Shown one piece after another: positions 10,786 through 23,000 of a stretch of DNA of 64,000 nt. The notes below the pieces were generated by a model that ran no database searches, was not told the origin of the DNA, and saw only the letters and a program-made list of their open reading frames with translations. The stretch lies in assembly GCF_000003195.3 (NCBI RefSeq), contig NC_012878.2:14392534-14456533 (forward strand), given 5' to 3'. This DNA comes from Sorghum bicolor (lineage: Eukaryota > Streptophyta > Magnoliopsida > Poales > Poaceae). The translations under genes were made by a program, and so were the position numbers. How positions within the stretch are numbered: the stretch's first letter is position 1; each line of letters opens with the position of its first letter.

Positions 10786-13060
10786 ATGAACAGGTTTGAT
10801 CTACCAGATAATTTCATTGATAATCCAGAAAGATTGATCAGGAAGACAAATGCTAAGTTGAGAAGGAACCAATCAAGATCATCATCATCTCAACTTACTA
10901 ATCCTCCTAAGTTATAAGATCAACCTGTTGTTTGAAGTTTAACATTGGAGCTTGACGCCATGGATGATAAATCACTTCATGAGTTCTCAGCTCCTACTAC
11001 GGCCAACATCCGTACTGGACTAGCTATAGACATTAATGGGTCATTTGAGCTCAAGCCTATGCTACCATTATTCAAGTCACTACTCTTGTGGAAAAGATGG
11101 CCTCCAATCAAGGTTAGAGTGAAGAGAGAACTCAAACCCGCAAGAGAGATGGACGGATGCACCAAAGGAGGTGGACATGCTAGCTGCCAAGATGGACCTG
11201 CTAATAAAAAGGCTTGATGGGAGAGCTGTTGAAAAGAAGGAAGTCATGAACATTAATGATTCTGGCATGACTTATGAAGAGTGTAGAGAGACTAGGCATA
11301 TAGGTACCAACTGCTAGAGCTGACAGAGGACATAAACTACATCAACAACAACTACTACTACCGTCCTCAGCAAAACCAAGGCTGGAACCAAAAACAACAG
11401 CCTAACTACTCAGGTAACTACCAAGGTAATAATTCCTACAATAATACCAATCAACCACCTTTAAGAGAGTTAGTGCTTAATCGAGGCAAGTTAGTGGATA
11501 CCCTGTCTAAGAGGTTAGCATCCAATGATAAAACTTTAGAATCAGTTAATATTAGAATGGAAAGTTTTTCCAATGCTATTAAGAATCAACTTAGCTTTAG
11601 TAAGATGATAGAATCTCAGTTGCAATAGCTTGCTCACTTTGCTTCCACCAACGACCAAGGTAAGATTCTAGGACAACCGAGAGAATTAGAAACTACAAAT
11701 CTTGTAGACATATTTAATGCATGAAGCTATTGGTGTGATCCTCCTAGAGGAACATGGAATGATTCGACTCAACCAAAGAAGAATGGTGATCTAGGGAGAC
11801 CAATTGTTTCGATCTCCATTGGCAGTGCAAACTTCAACGAGGCACTCTGTGACTTCAGTGCAAGCGTCAACATCATGCCTAAGGTAATATATGAAAAACT
11901 ATTCAATTGTCCTTTATTATACACAACCATATGTTTGCAGCTTGCAGACCAGTCACTCTGCTACCCCATGGGAATCCTGGAAGACATTTGTGTGCGAGTA
12001 GGCAACTCGTATATACCTGCAGACTTCATGGTAGTGAACACTAAAACTAATGAGAGGTCGTCCATTATTTTGGGATGACCATTCTTGAACACTATTGGAG
12101 CCACTATCTACTCCAACACTACCACATTTTCAATATTAAGGGCAAGAGAAAAGTCTTTTATTTCAAGGATAAGGCATTAGCATTCCCTGCACGAAAGGAA
12201 ACTATCGATGGTAGGAATAAGAGCAAAACCTAGAACAAGACCAAGACCAAGAACAAGGGCAATAAGAAGGCCCAAAAGACGGAGACAACAAGGATGGTCA
12301 CCGTAGTATACAAGGAGTATGATTACTTGCTCAAGTCTCCGCATCTGATTAAGAAGGACGACCCAGGTGTCCCGACTATTCACTGCTCCACTAATAGATG
12401 TTCCTTCTACAACACTGTCTATGACACCAGATCGGGCGTTAACTTAATGATCAAGGTAACCTATGAATTTCTATATGGAACTATGCCTATGGACTCCACC
12501 TATGCATAGCTGCAGATAGTGGAACAGTCCTTTCGCTTCATGGAAGTGGTAAAGATGACTACTATGTCTCCACTAACTTCCTAGTCATCGACATGGGTGA
12601 AGATGAGTATGATCCACCCATCATTCTAAGAAGACCATTCCTCAACACCACCAAGGCCATCATTTACATTGGAACAAGGGAGATCCATTTCAAAATCCCA
12701 TCAAAAAAGGTACACTACCATTTCAATAGTAATTATATAATTAATGAGGAGCTCAAGAAGAATAGGTCAAGGAGAAGGCAGCGGTACTGTCACTAGAAGA
12801 AGAAAAGCATTGTAGACAGATGGCCGACTATGAAGGAGAGGTTTCAAGATTCAAAGATTGATACCTCGACAAGGAGAACATCGTTGGAGAGCTAGAAGAG
12901 ATACTAGCAGAAGAAGAGATAGTGATTCCAAAAGCTCCATCCTCAAAGTCACCGTCACCTACAAAGCAGGTATGGAAACCAAAGGTAAATTTAGAATCAA
13001 ATCCTACACAAAACATAGCAACGGTGGCGCCGTCTGATGTGCCCCTTGATCATTGAGCGA
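10786..13060 (+). pseudogene. gag-pro: Element B gag-protease (Athila-like), fragmented
   Basis: A frame starting ATG 10786 (MNRFDLPDNFIDNPE) gives the gag start and stops at 10915. Later fragments continue the protein. A Tyr/Asn/Gln-rich linker (NNYYYRPQQNQGWNQ, about 11345) is followed by a block ending near NLVDIFNA. Next is an aspartic-protease-like stretch (ALCDFSASVNIMP at about 11850, then LQLADQS, RVGNSYIPADFMVV and SIILG, ending 12078). A further block starting MGEDEYDPPIIL (12593-12796) has the family signature RRPFLNTTKAIIYIG. The usual catalytic D-[ST]-G reads D-F-S-A, so activity is doubtful even before the breaks. The same blocks occur in element H on the other strand (51473-52489). 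Confidence 0.72.
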
Positions 13061-15367
13061 ACAAGAAGGTCCTATTCGGATGACTTAAAATCACTGAACG
13101 CCACGCCAAGAGGTAACTTGGTATTTATCTATATTTTCCTCAGCATATTTACTTTTCTTAATTGCATTACTAGTTGCATCTTTACTTTATTATTTCTGCA
13201 ATAGAAAAAGAAAATAAAAATATGTCTTGCATTGCATCTAGAAAAATGCTAAGCCCCATGTACTTAATGTGTGATGCAATAGCTCACACACTCATCTACT
13301 ATGATGGTATAAAAATAAATTTCAGTATATTTATTTTCCTATCTACATACCATAAATATAAAAAGTATAAAAATATATTGATCCTGCTAAAAGATAAATG
13401 GATATAAGAAAGTTCTAGATTCCCAAATCTTAGAGTTTTATCACTAACACTTAATCAGTTCCACAAGCTTTGTTGTCTATTTGAGCTTCAGAGGCTTTAA
13501 AGGATCAAAAAGAGCCAACAGGCAAAAGGATGTCATGTACCCTATCGAACTCCTGTCCGCTTTAGTCAAGTGTTGTTTCTAACAGTAAGTACCCACAACA
13601 CTCCAGGAAGATCAATACGCCTTCACTGCCAGTCAGCAACCTCAGCAGACCATGTCAACATCTAGCTTAGAGGAGAGCATCCCCCGTATACCGAGCTAAG
13701 TATCCCTCACTCGTCTATTTATTTTTAGTGTATTATAATAAGATAAAACTAAAAAGATGAATAACCTTAGAAACCCAATAAAGATTTCTTTATTTATTTT
13801 TCATAATTAGTTTTGTTAGCTAAGGAGAGCTCTTAATGAATCTGTTCTTAAAATGAATCCCTAGAACAAACTCTTATATGGAGATGATGAATAGTTGCTC
13901 TACGGTAATTCCTTGCAAGTACCTAGTTTTCAACCTTGTACTCTCCCAAGTTTTAGACATAACTGTTTAGACTTAAGATTTGCTCTGAGCCTAAAACTTG
14001 TGGGTAGCGAATGCTTGATCTAAATCTAGGTAGTTGACGGATATGATATGGGAAAGTTTTGAGCTACTATCAATCTTACTCCTAGAGATGCTAGAGTTTT
14101 GGAGAATTTAATTTGAAAATCTTAAATTACTACATGATGAGTTCCTTTATGACAAGAGTTCAAAATTTCTACCACAACCAAATACTCATGCTTATTAGAT
14201 TAGGAAAGCCATCCACTTATATATATCATCCATTGAGGGTAGTTAAGTTGTGTTGACCCTAAGGAATCAGTCATGTGGTTAAAGTCAATATTGTGTGCTC
14301 CACATCCATTGATCTTAGCTTCTTCTATCCTCGGAAGTATGCAGCCACTTACATCCACTTTACCATATTCACTATGTGCTACTTCTGTTCCTAAAAGTAC
14401 CATCCACATATACGCATTGCACCTATGCTACTCCTATCCTGGAAGTACACATTCATCCACATATACATTCCCATCCACTCAGAAAATATTTTATTCCTAT
14501 ATTGGGAGTGAACACCTAAAAATATTTGTTGCCATTATGTCTTTTTCTACTTATCTAATAAAGTTCCAGTTATTTCAGTTGATACTCCCTACTGCTATTA
14601 GTGCAATAAAAGGATTGGATATTAAAAAAAGAAGAGAGAAATGAAAAGAAAGAGGACAAAAGTCCCAAGAGAAAAGAAAAAGCAGCCAAGTCCTTCTCTT
14701 CGGATAAGGGAGGTATGTTATCCCAAGGAGCAATTGTAAAAGTTAGATCTTCACCATTAGTCATCACCCCTCATTATCATCATCATTCTTATCACTCATT
14801 TCATTCACTGCACTCACATGCACATATGACTTAATTATATGACTAGTTTCTCTGGATTCACGGTTTAACTATGCAATACATACAAGTAGGTCTGAGTTGT
14901 CTCCCCCACCTATAAGCTCCACATAAGCCTATTAGAAGTAGGATGAGAGAGAGAAGGCAACTTCATTATGCCTTAGTCGTACATATTCTGAGAGAGAGAG
15001 AAGGCATACCTTACACTTGCCTTGAGAGGATCCAAAAATACCACAAATGAGAGACCTGAAATGGTCATACAAGGAATCTCTGAGTTTTATTTAAAAAACT
15101 TAAAAGACTCTAGAATAATAGTTGATTAAAGGGCAAGAAACATAGTGCTTGACTTAACCGTTCTGTCTTTCAACTGCTCAAGACCAAAGAGAAGGCTATA
15201 AACCCCATGGTGAAAGGTAATATGGGCGAGTCTTGAGACATAATAGTTCACTCTAATCCGGAGGAGAGTCCTTGTTTGAATGCATGTGTACTTATGAGGC
15301 GTGAAAGCATTGTAGCAACTCCTAATCCATCATTGTGTCTATCTTTGCTCAGGGACAAACAAAAGGT
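13061..15367 (+). other. Element B 3' untranslated region
   Basis: About 2.3 kb without coding signal between the protease-like block and the polypurine tract. Parts (for example around 14080-14150) match element H's 3' region (around 50520-50600, opposite strand). Contains a GA-rich microsatellite-like stretch at 14945-15005. Confidence 0.7.
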
Positions 15368-15382
15368 AAGCTTGGGGGAGTT
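15368..15382 (+). other. Element B polypurine tract
   Basis: AAGCTTGGGGGAGTT immediately precedes the 3' LTR start TGTTGATAAG. The same tract is present on the minus strand in element H at 49312-49326. Confidence 0.88.
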
Positions 15383-16916
15383 TGTTGATAAGTCCTCTTT
15401 TTAACTATTTAAATAACATGAGAAAGGACTAAAACAAGTTTATCATCTAGCTATAGGGGTTGAAACTAACAAAATTCTATGAGTTTTGGTGATTGTCTAT
15501 TTCTACAAGGGGTTCTTAGAATAAGAACAAAAGGAGATCCACATGTCAGATTTACATAGAGATAAGACCACATCGGTAACTCAAGGAATACTCTAGAAAA
15601 CTCGACAAGGCAACCCTGCAAAGTGGGGCCCACTTGGTAGAGACCTAGGAGCGCCCACCCATAGGACAGGGGTGGCCGCTCGGCTATCTCCACCAATGGG
15701 AAGCAACTTTCACGGATCCTGCCTCCACCACCTTTGAGGAGTAATATTGGCCATCTATTAAGATCGATTTGATCCGAGGGCTGTGGTGCTTCTTAGAGGG
15801 CTATATAAGCAAGGCTAGACCCCCTGGAAGGAGGAATTCATTCTATCATATCATCAAGAGAATTCAGAGAAGCCTTAGAGCCACCATCTCAATTACAGCT
15901 CCATAGTTCTTTAGTATAGCTACATAGGAATAGATCTAGAAGGAGTCAAGCCAAGCTTGGAGTCTAGATCTATCTTCGTTCTTGGTAAATTTTTATTCTT
16001 TATTATAGTATTCATATTAGTTCTTAATATTATCAATATGACTTTGATCTATTTGATTATATCAAAATTGACTTTATTTTATTTGCTTATCTTCTCAATT
16101 ATATTGTTCTTAGTTTACTTTGATTATATGCTTAGCGTAGTTAGATTAGAATTATGTTTATGCATAGGATCATATAGCGCTTACTCATTGGGCCAATGGG
16201 TGAGTGGTAGATATTGTCTAGGCGAGGTTCCTAGACTGTATTTATCTACGATTACCCCTTATAGTCTAGATCGTGAGGTAGATCGCGGGAGTGACAGTCC
16301 TATTGAGTCCTTCATAGTCCTCCTCCCAAGTATAAGGACCATCGAACACCACTATTACAGGGATGTGATTGCTCTGTTCATGATCTTCCTTGGTAGTATC
16401 ACTATACATAAGTATAACCTTTTCTTACAATGATGTTATGTGTAATTGCACTAATCATTGTATGCTTTGACATTATAGTTAGAATACTTAGGATTTATTC
16501 TTGTGGATCGTCCTAGTCTATGCTAGTGTTATAGACTTAGAGTACTCTATTGAGATGGTTATCATATTTATATGTGGCTATGTGCTCTAATTTATCTTTT
16601 GTCACTTATCATTCATATTCATATTATTTATCTTATGTCACACTTACGCTGCATGAGAGATAGATAAAGACATGGTTAAGCTCACCATGATCATATACAG
16701 TGCTCACTGCTCATTATCCAAAGCATTCCCTTCCCAGTGGTAAAAATATAAATAACGATACCTGGATTACTCCCAGTTAAAATGTTATATCAGTATTATC
16801 TGTGCGCTTGTGGATCCTTTATTTATTTTCTAGAAAAGCATATACATTTAATACCAGCACCTCTGCTCCATGCTGGGGATGATAAACTAGCTTAAGTGGT
16901 GTTAGAGGTGTCAAGA
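15383..16916 (+). repeat. Element B 3' LTR (about 1534 bp)
   Basis: Matches the 5' LTR throughout with scattered substitutions and a short insertion near 15655. The end reads GTGTCAAGA against GTGTCAACA in the 5' copy. The last base is placed by assuming the TSD gtcac/gtcat. Confidence 0.86.
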
Positions 16917-16921
16917 GTCAT

Positions 16922-17506
16922 GATGCACGTCTGATTGCTCTGTCTGTGAAGAACAAGTGGCATGATGACATACTAGTTCTACCACAAGGTTCCTATGATT
17001 GAAGAGAAGAACATCAATGGTGCTATTGAGCAATGGTACCCTTTGGTTGTTAAGATGGAAAAGAGGGTCTTTGAATGTAAGCCTTCGCTAGAGGATACTA
17101 GGATTTCTAAGATTATGGTGAAGGCATACAAACTCTATGCTTCTTTGCAAAGTGCTAGAGATTTGGTTGAGGAATACATTGCTTGTAGCATCTGGCCTCT
17201 TCATTGTAGTCTAAGGCCATGCAGATTCTTTGATAGGAGAGTTAATTCCAAACAATATAAGTTTCTTGACTTTGAAGTCAAAAGCCCTAAAAGTGTAAAT
17301 TTGACGAAGAATTTTTTGGTTTGTTGAGGGCAAAGCTTGCGATATTATTATCACTAAGGAAAAGATCAAGCTATGGAGTGAGGAAGATGCCTTCTCATGG
17401 TTCAAAGACACTTGTTATTACAAAGGTTAGCTTAAAGAGAAAAGGTGATGCTTCCTTAAAGAAGATTGCAAAGAGGGTCAAATTTTTTGATGTACCAATG
17501 GATATT
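16922..17506 (+). pseudogene. Unrecognised host-type gene, part 2 (frameshifted)
   Basis: This continues the frame interrupted at 9114 (DARLIALSVKNKWHDDI...). A frameshift near 16994 leads into a 110-codon frame (MIEEKNINGAIEQWYP...VEEYIACSIWPL...) ending 17327. Further shifts give coding-like runs EGKACDIIITKEKIKLW and SLKRKGDASLKKIAKRVKFF up to solo LTR C. At least three frameshifts or stops show the gene is dead. I do not recognise the product. Confidence 0.55.
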
Positions 17507-19104
17507 TGAAAGGTCCTAATATGGCTAGAGGGGGGTGAATAGCCTATTTAAAAATTCTACAAACTCACTAGAGCAAGAAGTTAGTACATAACAAAGAAAA
17601 GCTTTTTGCTCTAGCTCTAAAGGGATGTTTGCAAGCCACCTATCCAACAATTCTAGTAGCTATTATCACTAGGCACACAAAAGGTTATGTCTCCACTTAC
17701 ACTAGAGAGCTACCTAAAGTTTCTATATAAGTAAGCTACTCTAGTTTGTGGGAAAGTAAATGAGAGAATGAGATGTTTATACCACCGTGTAGGGGATGGA
17801 CCAATCACCAATATAAACAATCAAGCACTGAGAGAATACCAATCAAACACAATTGATACATCAATTTTTCTCCTGAGGTTCATGTGTTTGCCGGCACGGT
17901 AGTCCCTGTTGTGTCAACCAATACTTGATGGTTTAGCGGCTAATATGTATTGCATGAACCTCGTCCTCACTAGGACACCGCAAGAACCTACCCACAAGTG
18001 AGGTAGCTCAATAACACTCGCAATCCACTAAAGTTGCCTTTGGCACTCCGCTGGGAAGGCACAAAAGCCCTCACAATCACTGGGAGATGGCCACGAACAA
18101 TCACTAACTCATGCCAATGCTCCTCCACTGTTCCAAGCCGTCTATGGTGGCGGCAACCACCAAGAGTAATAAGAAAACCGTAGCCAAATCGATCTCCAAG
18201 TGCCACTAGATGCAATCACTCAAGCAAATGCACTTGGAATTACTCCCGATCTCACTATGATGATGAATCAATGATGGAGATGAGTGGAAGGTGTTTGCTT
18301 AGGCTCATAAGGATGTCAAGTATGCTAAAATTCCAAGAGGGTTGCCCTTGAGCTGGCCAAACACTATATATAAGCCCCCTCTTGAAATAGAGCTATTAGG
18401 CTCCCAGGGCTTGCCCTATTGGGGGCATCAGACACTCCGACTTAGGGCTTCGGATGCAGCCTCAGTGTCCGACGGTCCCCTCAGAGGTCCACTGGATTGC
18501 TGCTACATGTCTTTAGTTAAATGTGACCCGTTAATCTCTAACGGTTACTAAGATGTTCAAGTTCTTGGAGATAACGCGTCGGACGCGTCAGGTGCAACGC
18601 ACCAGACGCTACTTAGGGAGCATTGTAAGTGTGCAGGGTCATCGAACGCGTCCAATGCACCCTAGTGTCCAACGCTCACTGTCAGAAACATTTGCTTGCA
18701 TGCTTGCTGACGTCACACTTCACTAGACACAGGAACAATGCATAGGTTGCATCCGACGCTCCCCGTCGGACGCTCCGATGAGCACTTCTCTCTTTCGCTG
18801 CTTAGCTAGAAAACACCGGATGTCTGGTGAGTGTTTTTCTAGTGAAACACACTCCCATGACTTCTCCAAACTTTCCACCGATGTAATAGAAAATATGCAT
18901 CACATTTTCTGAAAATCGCTGAATCCTGCCTCGCAAGCTCGGCTCCATCATCACCATGATCATCTGGTGGTCATCGCCATCATCACCATGATCATCTCTT
19001 GCTCTATCACTTGGCATGTACTAACCTTATCTAATTCACACACTTAGCATAAGGGTTAGTACTTTTGGTTTCATCAAATATCCAAAACCAAACTAGGGCT
19101 TTTA
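17507..19104 (-). mobile_element. Element C: solo LTR of a Maximus/SIRE-type Copia element
   Basis: On the minus strand it begins near AAAAGCCCTAGTTTGGTTTTGGAT and ends TAGGACCTTTCA, the usual ends of this LTR lineage. A perfect 5-bp TSD, atatt, flanks it (17502-17506 and 19105-19109). The start is TA instead of CA when read on the plus strand, consistent with one C-to-T change. No primer site or polypurine tract adjoins, so this is a recombined solo LTR. A TATA-like TATATATAAG lies at 18365-18374 and ACGCGTC/GACGC motifs at 18420-18790. Confidence 0.85.
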
Positions 19105-19109
19105 ATATT

Positions 19110-19364
19110 CCAATTTAAGTTCAGTTGTTGAGAAGGCGATGATTGCATTTGGGGGGTTAAAGAGGTTGCTTCACTTTTGAGTCCCTTAGGTATCACTCTT
19201 TCAAGAGCTCGAAGGCAAGCTATAGATTTGATATTTATTTAATCAAATAGTAAAACAAGTGACATGGATTTCTAATTATTCCCCTCAACTTTTCACCTTA
19301 TCATTTTCCTTATTCTTCATGTGCTCTGTGTGTGTGTGTGTTTACTCTACTCTCGTCCTCCTTG
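19110..19364 (+). pseudogene. Unrecognised host-type gene, part 3 and flanking sequence
   Basis: Sequence after solo LTR C continues coding-like: NLSSVVEKAMIAFGGLK, then after a one-base shift KEVASLLSPLGITLSRARR, ending at about 19240. The rest is AT-rich with a (TG)7 microsatellite at 19327-19341, up to element D's TSD ccttg (19360-19364). It supports the view that C, and probably B, split one older gene. Confidence 0.45.
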
Positions 19365-20085
19365 TGATATGACCACGCCACCAAACAAGAAGTCACAAGC
19401 TCCAAGTCAAGCTACATCCACTCAAGTTTCACCTATACCGATACTAGCCCAAGTCATCAATAGACCGATTACACGTAGTCGTGCAAAGAAGCTACAACAA
19501 GAGGTCCACGCGTTACTTTGTGAGATTCATTTTAATATTAATGAGAATTATATACTACCTAAGTGTTGTACCTTGATTGTACTTAGGTATATAGAAGAAG
19601 AGAAGTATGAATCGGACCCTGAAGAACGAACCAGTGCAAGTTCCAGAAGAAGTCAAAAACGGACCAGTGGAAGTAAAAACGGACCAGTGCAAAGAAATCT
19701 TCATAACATTTTACTCACAAAAGCTATGAAGGTCTATGAGGACTTGCTGGAAAGCATGTCGAGTCTACTTTCCAATGAATCTAGTGGCGACCAGATTGGA
19801 TTCTCCACATTGCTTGTAGACTAGAATTAGTACAGACTGCTCAGAAGGTCTGACAGAATATTGGTACAACTTGCCAAGTAAAACTGTACTAATCTACAAT
19901 GTTTCGTGCTGGTTAGTATACATTGCTAGAAAGCCCTTTGAGTCTAGTTTCATACCTAAGAAACGGTTCATCATTTGGACTTCCCAATAAAAAGTTATGG
20001 TCAGTTTATTGGAAACTGCTCTGGAGGCCAACAGTCACGCGAAGCCACTTCGGGAATCCATTCCGAGGGGACCTTTCACATTGCC
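19365..20085 (+). repeat. Element D 5' LTR, left piece
   Basis: Matches 58692-59412 of the 3' LTR and stops at ...CACATTGCC where element E is inserted. The LTR resumes at 46434. The five bases ttgcc (20081-20085) are duplicated at 46429-46433. Confidence 0.93.
19369..19824 (+). pseudogene. Element D 5' LTR-encoded pol tail frame
   Basis: A 151-codon frame from ATG 19369 (MTTPPNKKSQAPSQ...) with the basic motif NRPITRSRAKKLQQEVHALL. In the 3' LTR the equivalent frame (58696-59034) lies just after the pol stop, so the coding capacity normally continues from pol into the LTR. This 5' copy is not joined to pol and would not be expressed as such. The frame is a relic of LTR sequence. Confidence 0.6.
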
Positions 20086-23000
20086 TGTAACACCCTAGGT
20101 GTTAAGCATGCACTTAAGTCTCATAAGCATTCTCATCAAGCATAGCATAAGCATAGCATCACATGAGCATGACATTAATCCAAGTGTGATTTTATATGCT
20201 TAAAATTCATGGTTTAAATATGATACAAAATAGTATGCTTGTTGCCAAAATCCTTGTGATGACCAAATTAGATTGAAATATGTTTTAGAAGAATTAAGAA
20301 TAATTTTGTGAAAATTTTGGAGCTATAGAATTTGAGAAATGGATTTCATACAAAATTCCCAAAATGGATTTATTTAAAAACCTATAACTAGTTTTGAGCT
20401 GTATTTCAAATTCTAATTGGAATTTGGGATTTCAACTTAAACCAAAGTTGTAGAACTTTTTATTTTTGGCAACTTTTGTTTTGGGAGCTAAGGCTGAAAA
20501 GGGTTTTGAAATAGTCCAAATGAATTTAGAAAAAGAATTGAGAAAAGAAATTCAAAAAAAAATGGAAAAAAGAAAGGGGGGCGCTAGCAGGCCGCGGCCT
20601 CGCTTCTGGCCCACTGGCCGAAGCCAGCCCAGCCCGCCCGCGCTCGCCCCCTTCCCAGCGCTCGCGCCCGCGCCGCGTCCACGCGCGCGGAGGGCCGCGC
20701 CGTGCCGTCGTGGCGAGCCGGCAGAGCTCGACCGCCGCGTGGCGCGCATGCGACGGCTTAGACGCGCCCAGGTCGGCCACCAGGTGCGCCCGGCCGCGTC
20801 CGCCTTCGCCCTCGCTGCCAGACGTGCTGCTCCTCTCACGCTCTCGCTCACTCTCTCGCCCACGCGCAGCAGTAGCCGCTCCGCCGCTCGCCATTGCCGC
20901 CGACGCTCGAAGCTCTTCTCCTCGCCAGCTCCGGCCTCCTCCCTCCCATCCGCAACCACCCGCGACCCCGCCTCGCCCTTCCGCACCCCGCGCTCGCGCT
21001 CAATCGCGCTCGGTAAGCCCCGCGTGCCCAGTAGAGCTCACCGGAGTGAGTCGGAGCTCCGGCGACCTCTCGACTCGCGCGGTTCTCCCTCTCCTCTCCG
21101 CCATTGCTTGCATTCTTGAGTGCGTTAGCTTCGCCTTGGCAATGCGCATCCTTCCCCGTCTAGTACACGCTCTACCACCGCAAGATGGCCGGACGGGTCC
21201 CGCCTGTCTCAATGGTGAGGTAGTTCCGGTGCCCGTCAAGCGCCAAAAAGGACACGGCTAGACTCGTCTCGCGCTCGCGAAGCCGTAGGAGCTCTTGGTG
21301 TCGCCGGAGACCTCACCGGCGGTGAGATCCCGGCCGTCTTCGGCAGCGGAAACACGGGGTGGCTGACAAGTGGGGTCGGCTGACCTACGGGTCCCGCCTG
21401 TCAGCGCCTCTGCAGGTTTGAATCCGGGTGCACTTAGCGTTTTGAGTCGGTTTTCGTTTTAAAAGATTTTCCAAAAAATGATTAAAGTCGTATTTAATTC
21501 ATATCTTGAGATATATGGCTCTAAAAATGATGAAATAAATTTTGGTGTGTTCTATACTTCTAGATCTACCATTTGGTGTAATTGCATGTCATGTTTGAAC
21601 AACTTTTCTGTACAAATGTATTTAATCCATATTTTTGCTGATATTTAGAAAATGCATAGTAATTAGAATATGACTCAGAAATATATGAAACTTGTTTTGA
21701 TAGCTGTGCATGGATGTTTAGTTTCTGGGAAAAATATGTCACATAATATTTGCTGTATAAATTAATTTATGATGATTTAATTACTTGCATGGTAGTGGTT
21801 TATGATTTTTTATAAATAATTGGATCATGCATTTAATCTAGAAAGTTTTGTGGGTGTTTCTTATGATAGTAAGTAGTTTATAAAAATGTGAAATCTATTG
21901 TTTGACACTTGGTCAACAGTAGGGTATTTATAATTAATTTTATTGAGTAATCTTGTAATTTTTGTAGGCCAAACTAAGTGTCCAAATATTATGAAAAATT
22001 TGTGATAGACTTTATAATTAACCAGTGATCTACTGTAATTTTTGTGGAAATTATTGATGACCAGAAGTGTATGCTACTGTTGTAGGTCCAATAATAATTA
22101 AAATAAATTATGAATTGTTGTGCATAAGTTAAATGGAATAAAGGGTGTTTGGTGTATCTTTGAAGCATCATGTTAGCTTGCTGGTTAACCATGAAACCAA
22201 CTTGTAGAAGAGAATGCAATAGATGTTTAGTTTGAATACATGTTCTTGGATGATGTTGACTACCTTGTAGAAATAATCACCTCTGTCATCTATGCACCGT
22301 GGCATGATCATCTTGTCCTCGCTTGCATATGCATTGCACCTCGGCATCTCGCGCTCCACTCATGAGCACACATGCATTATACAGGCTCGCAGGAGAACGA
22401 GGTGGGACCCGAGGAGCAGGGGGAGACCCAGGAGCAGGAACTTCCGGGAGGACCAGAGCCGGAAGGAGAGCTACAGGAGTGCCCGAACCACAGGCCTAGC
22501 ACGTTCGAGAAAGGCAAGTCCCGGAGCATTCTAAATCTCCCTATTCTCGCTAACTTAACTATTATATTATGATTGTTCTACTATGCTGCATTTAAGTAGT
22601 AGGAATTGTTTGATACCGTTGATGCATACTTACTCCTTGATGCCACCACCTGTTTATCTACCTTGTCCTGCGTAGATAGGCTCGGAGTCTATGCTTAGTT
22701 TGCTTAGTACGGTAGAAGTCGGGTGATTTCCTGTCACCTGCGAGATATAGGTGGACACCTGTTTAATTAGCTGTCAATGCTATGAGGAAAAGTAACCAAG
22801 TGTGGGAATGAACATGAGACCGGGCAGGGTCTTATGGTGGAGTTAACCGTAGTGCCCCCACCTGTGTCGATTAAGGACCGATCGTTGACGGCCCTCTTGT
22901 CATATTGAACGCATGCCCCACACTTACCTGAAAGGATAAGTCGTTCCGACCGCGAAGCCTGAGCACTATCCGGGCCGGGAATCGGCCCGATGTACGCGCT

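Larger units (their letters stand above)
9115..16916 (+). mobile_element. Element B: Athila-like Gypsy retrotransposon without pol
   Basis: Two LTRs (9115-10632 and 15383-16916) flank 4.7 kb containing only gag and a protease-like region. The probable TSD is gtcac (9110-9114) and gtcat (16917-16921), one mismatch. The primer site is a decayed match to tRNA-Asp and the polypurine tract is AAGCTTGGGGGAGTT. It belongs to the same family as element H (shared LTR segments, same gag-protease blocks, same 3' untranslated region) but in opposite orientation. No reverse transcriptase or integrase is visible, so mobilisation would have needed another element's enzymes. Confidence 0.85.

Noticed and set aside
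9674..16433. Hydrophobic open frames (9674-9937 and 15957-16433) resembling a small membrane protein.
   Set aside because: They lie in both LTRs of element B, have different lengths, lack conserved start context and arise from AT-rich sequence; no evidence of selection.
20466..21261. Long overlapping frames on both strands in the GC-rich part of element E's LTR (also 43970-44650).
   Set aside because: Open on several frames at once through low stop frequency in GC-rich DNA; Arg/Ala/Pro-rich products with no domain, repeated in both LTRs.
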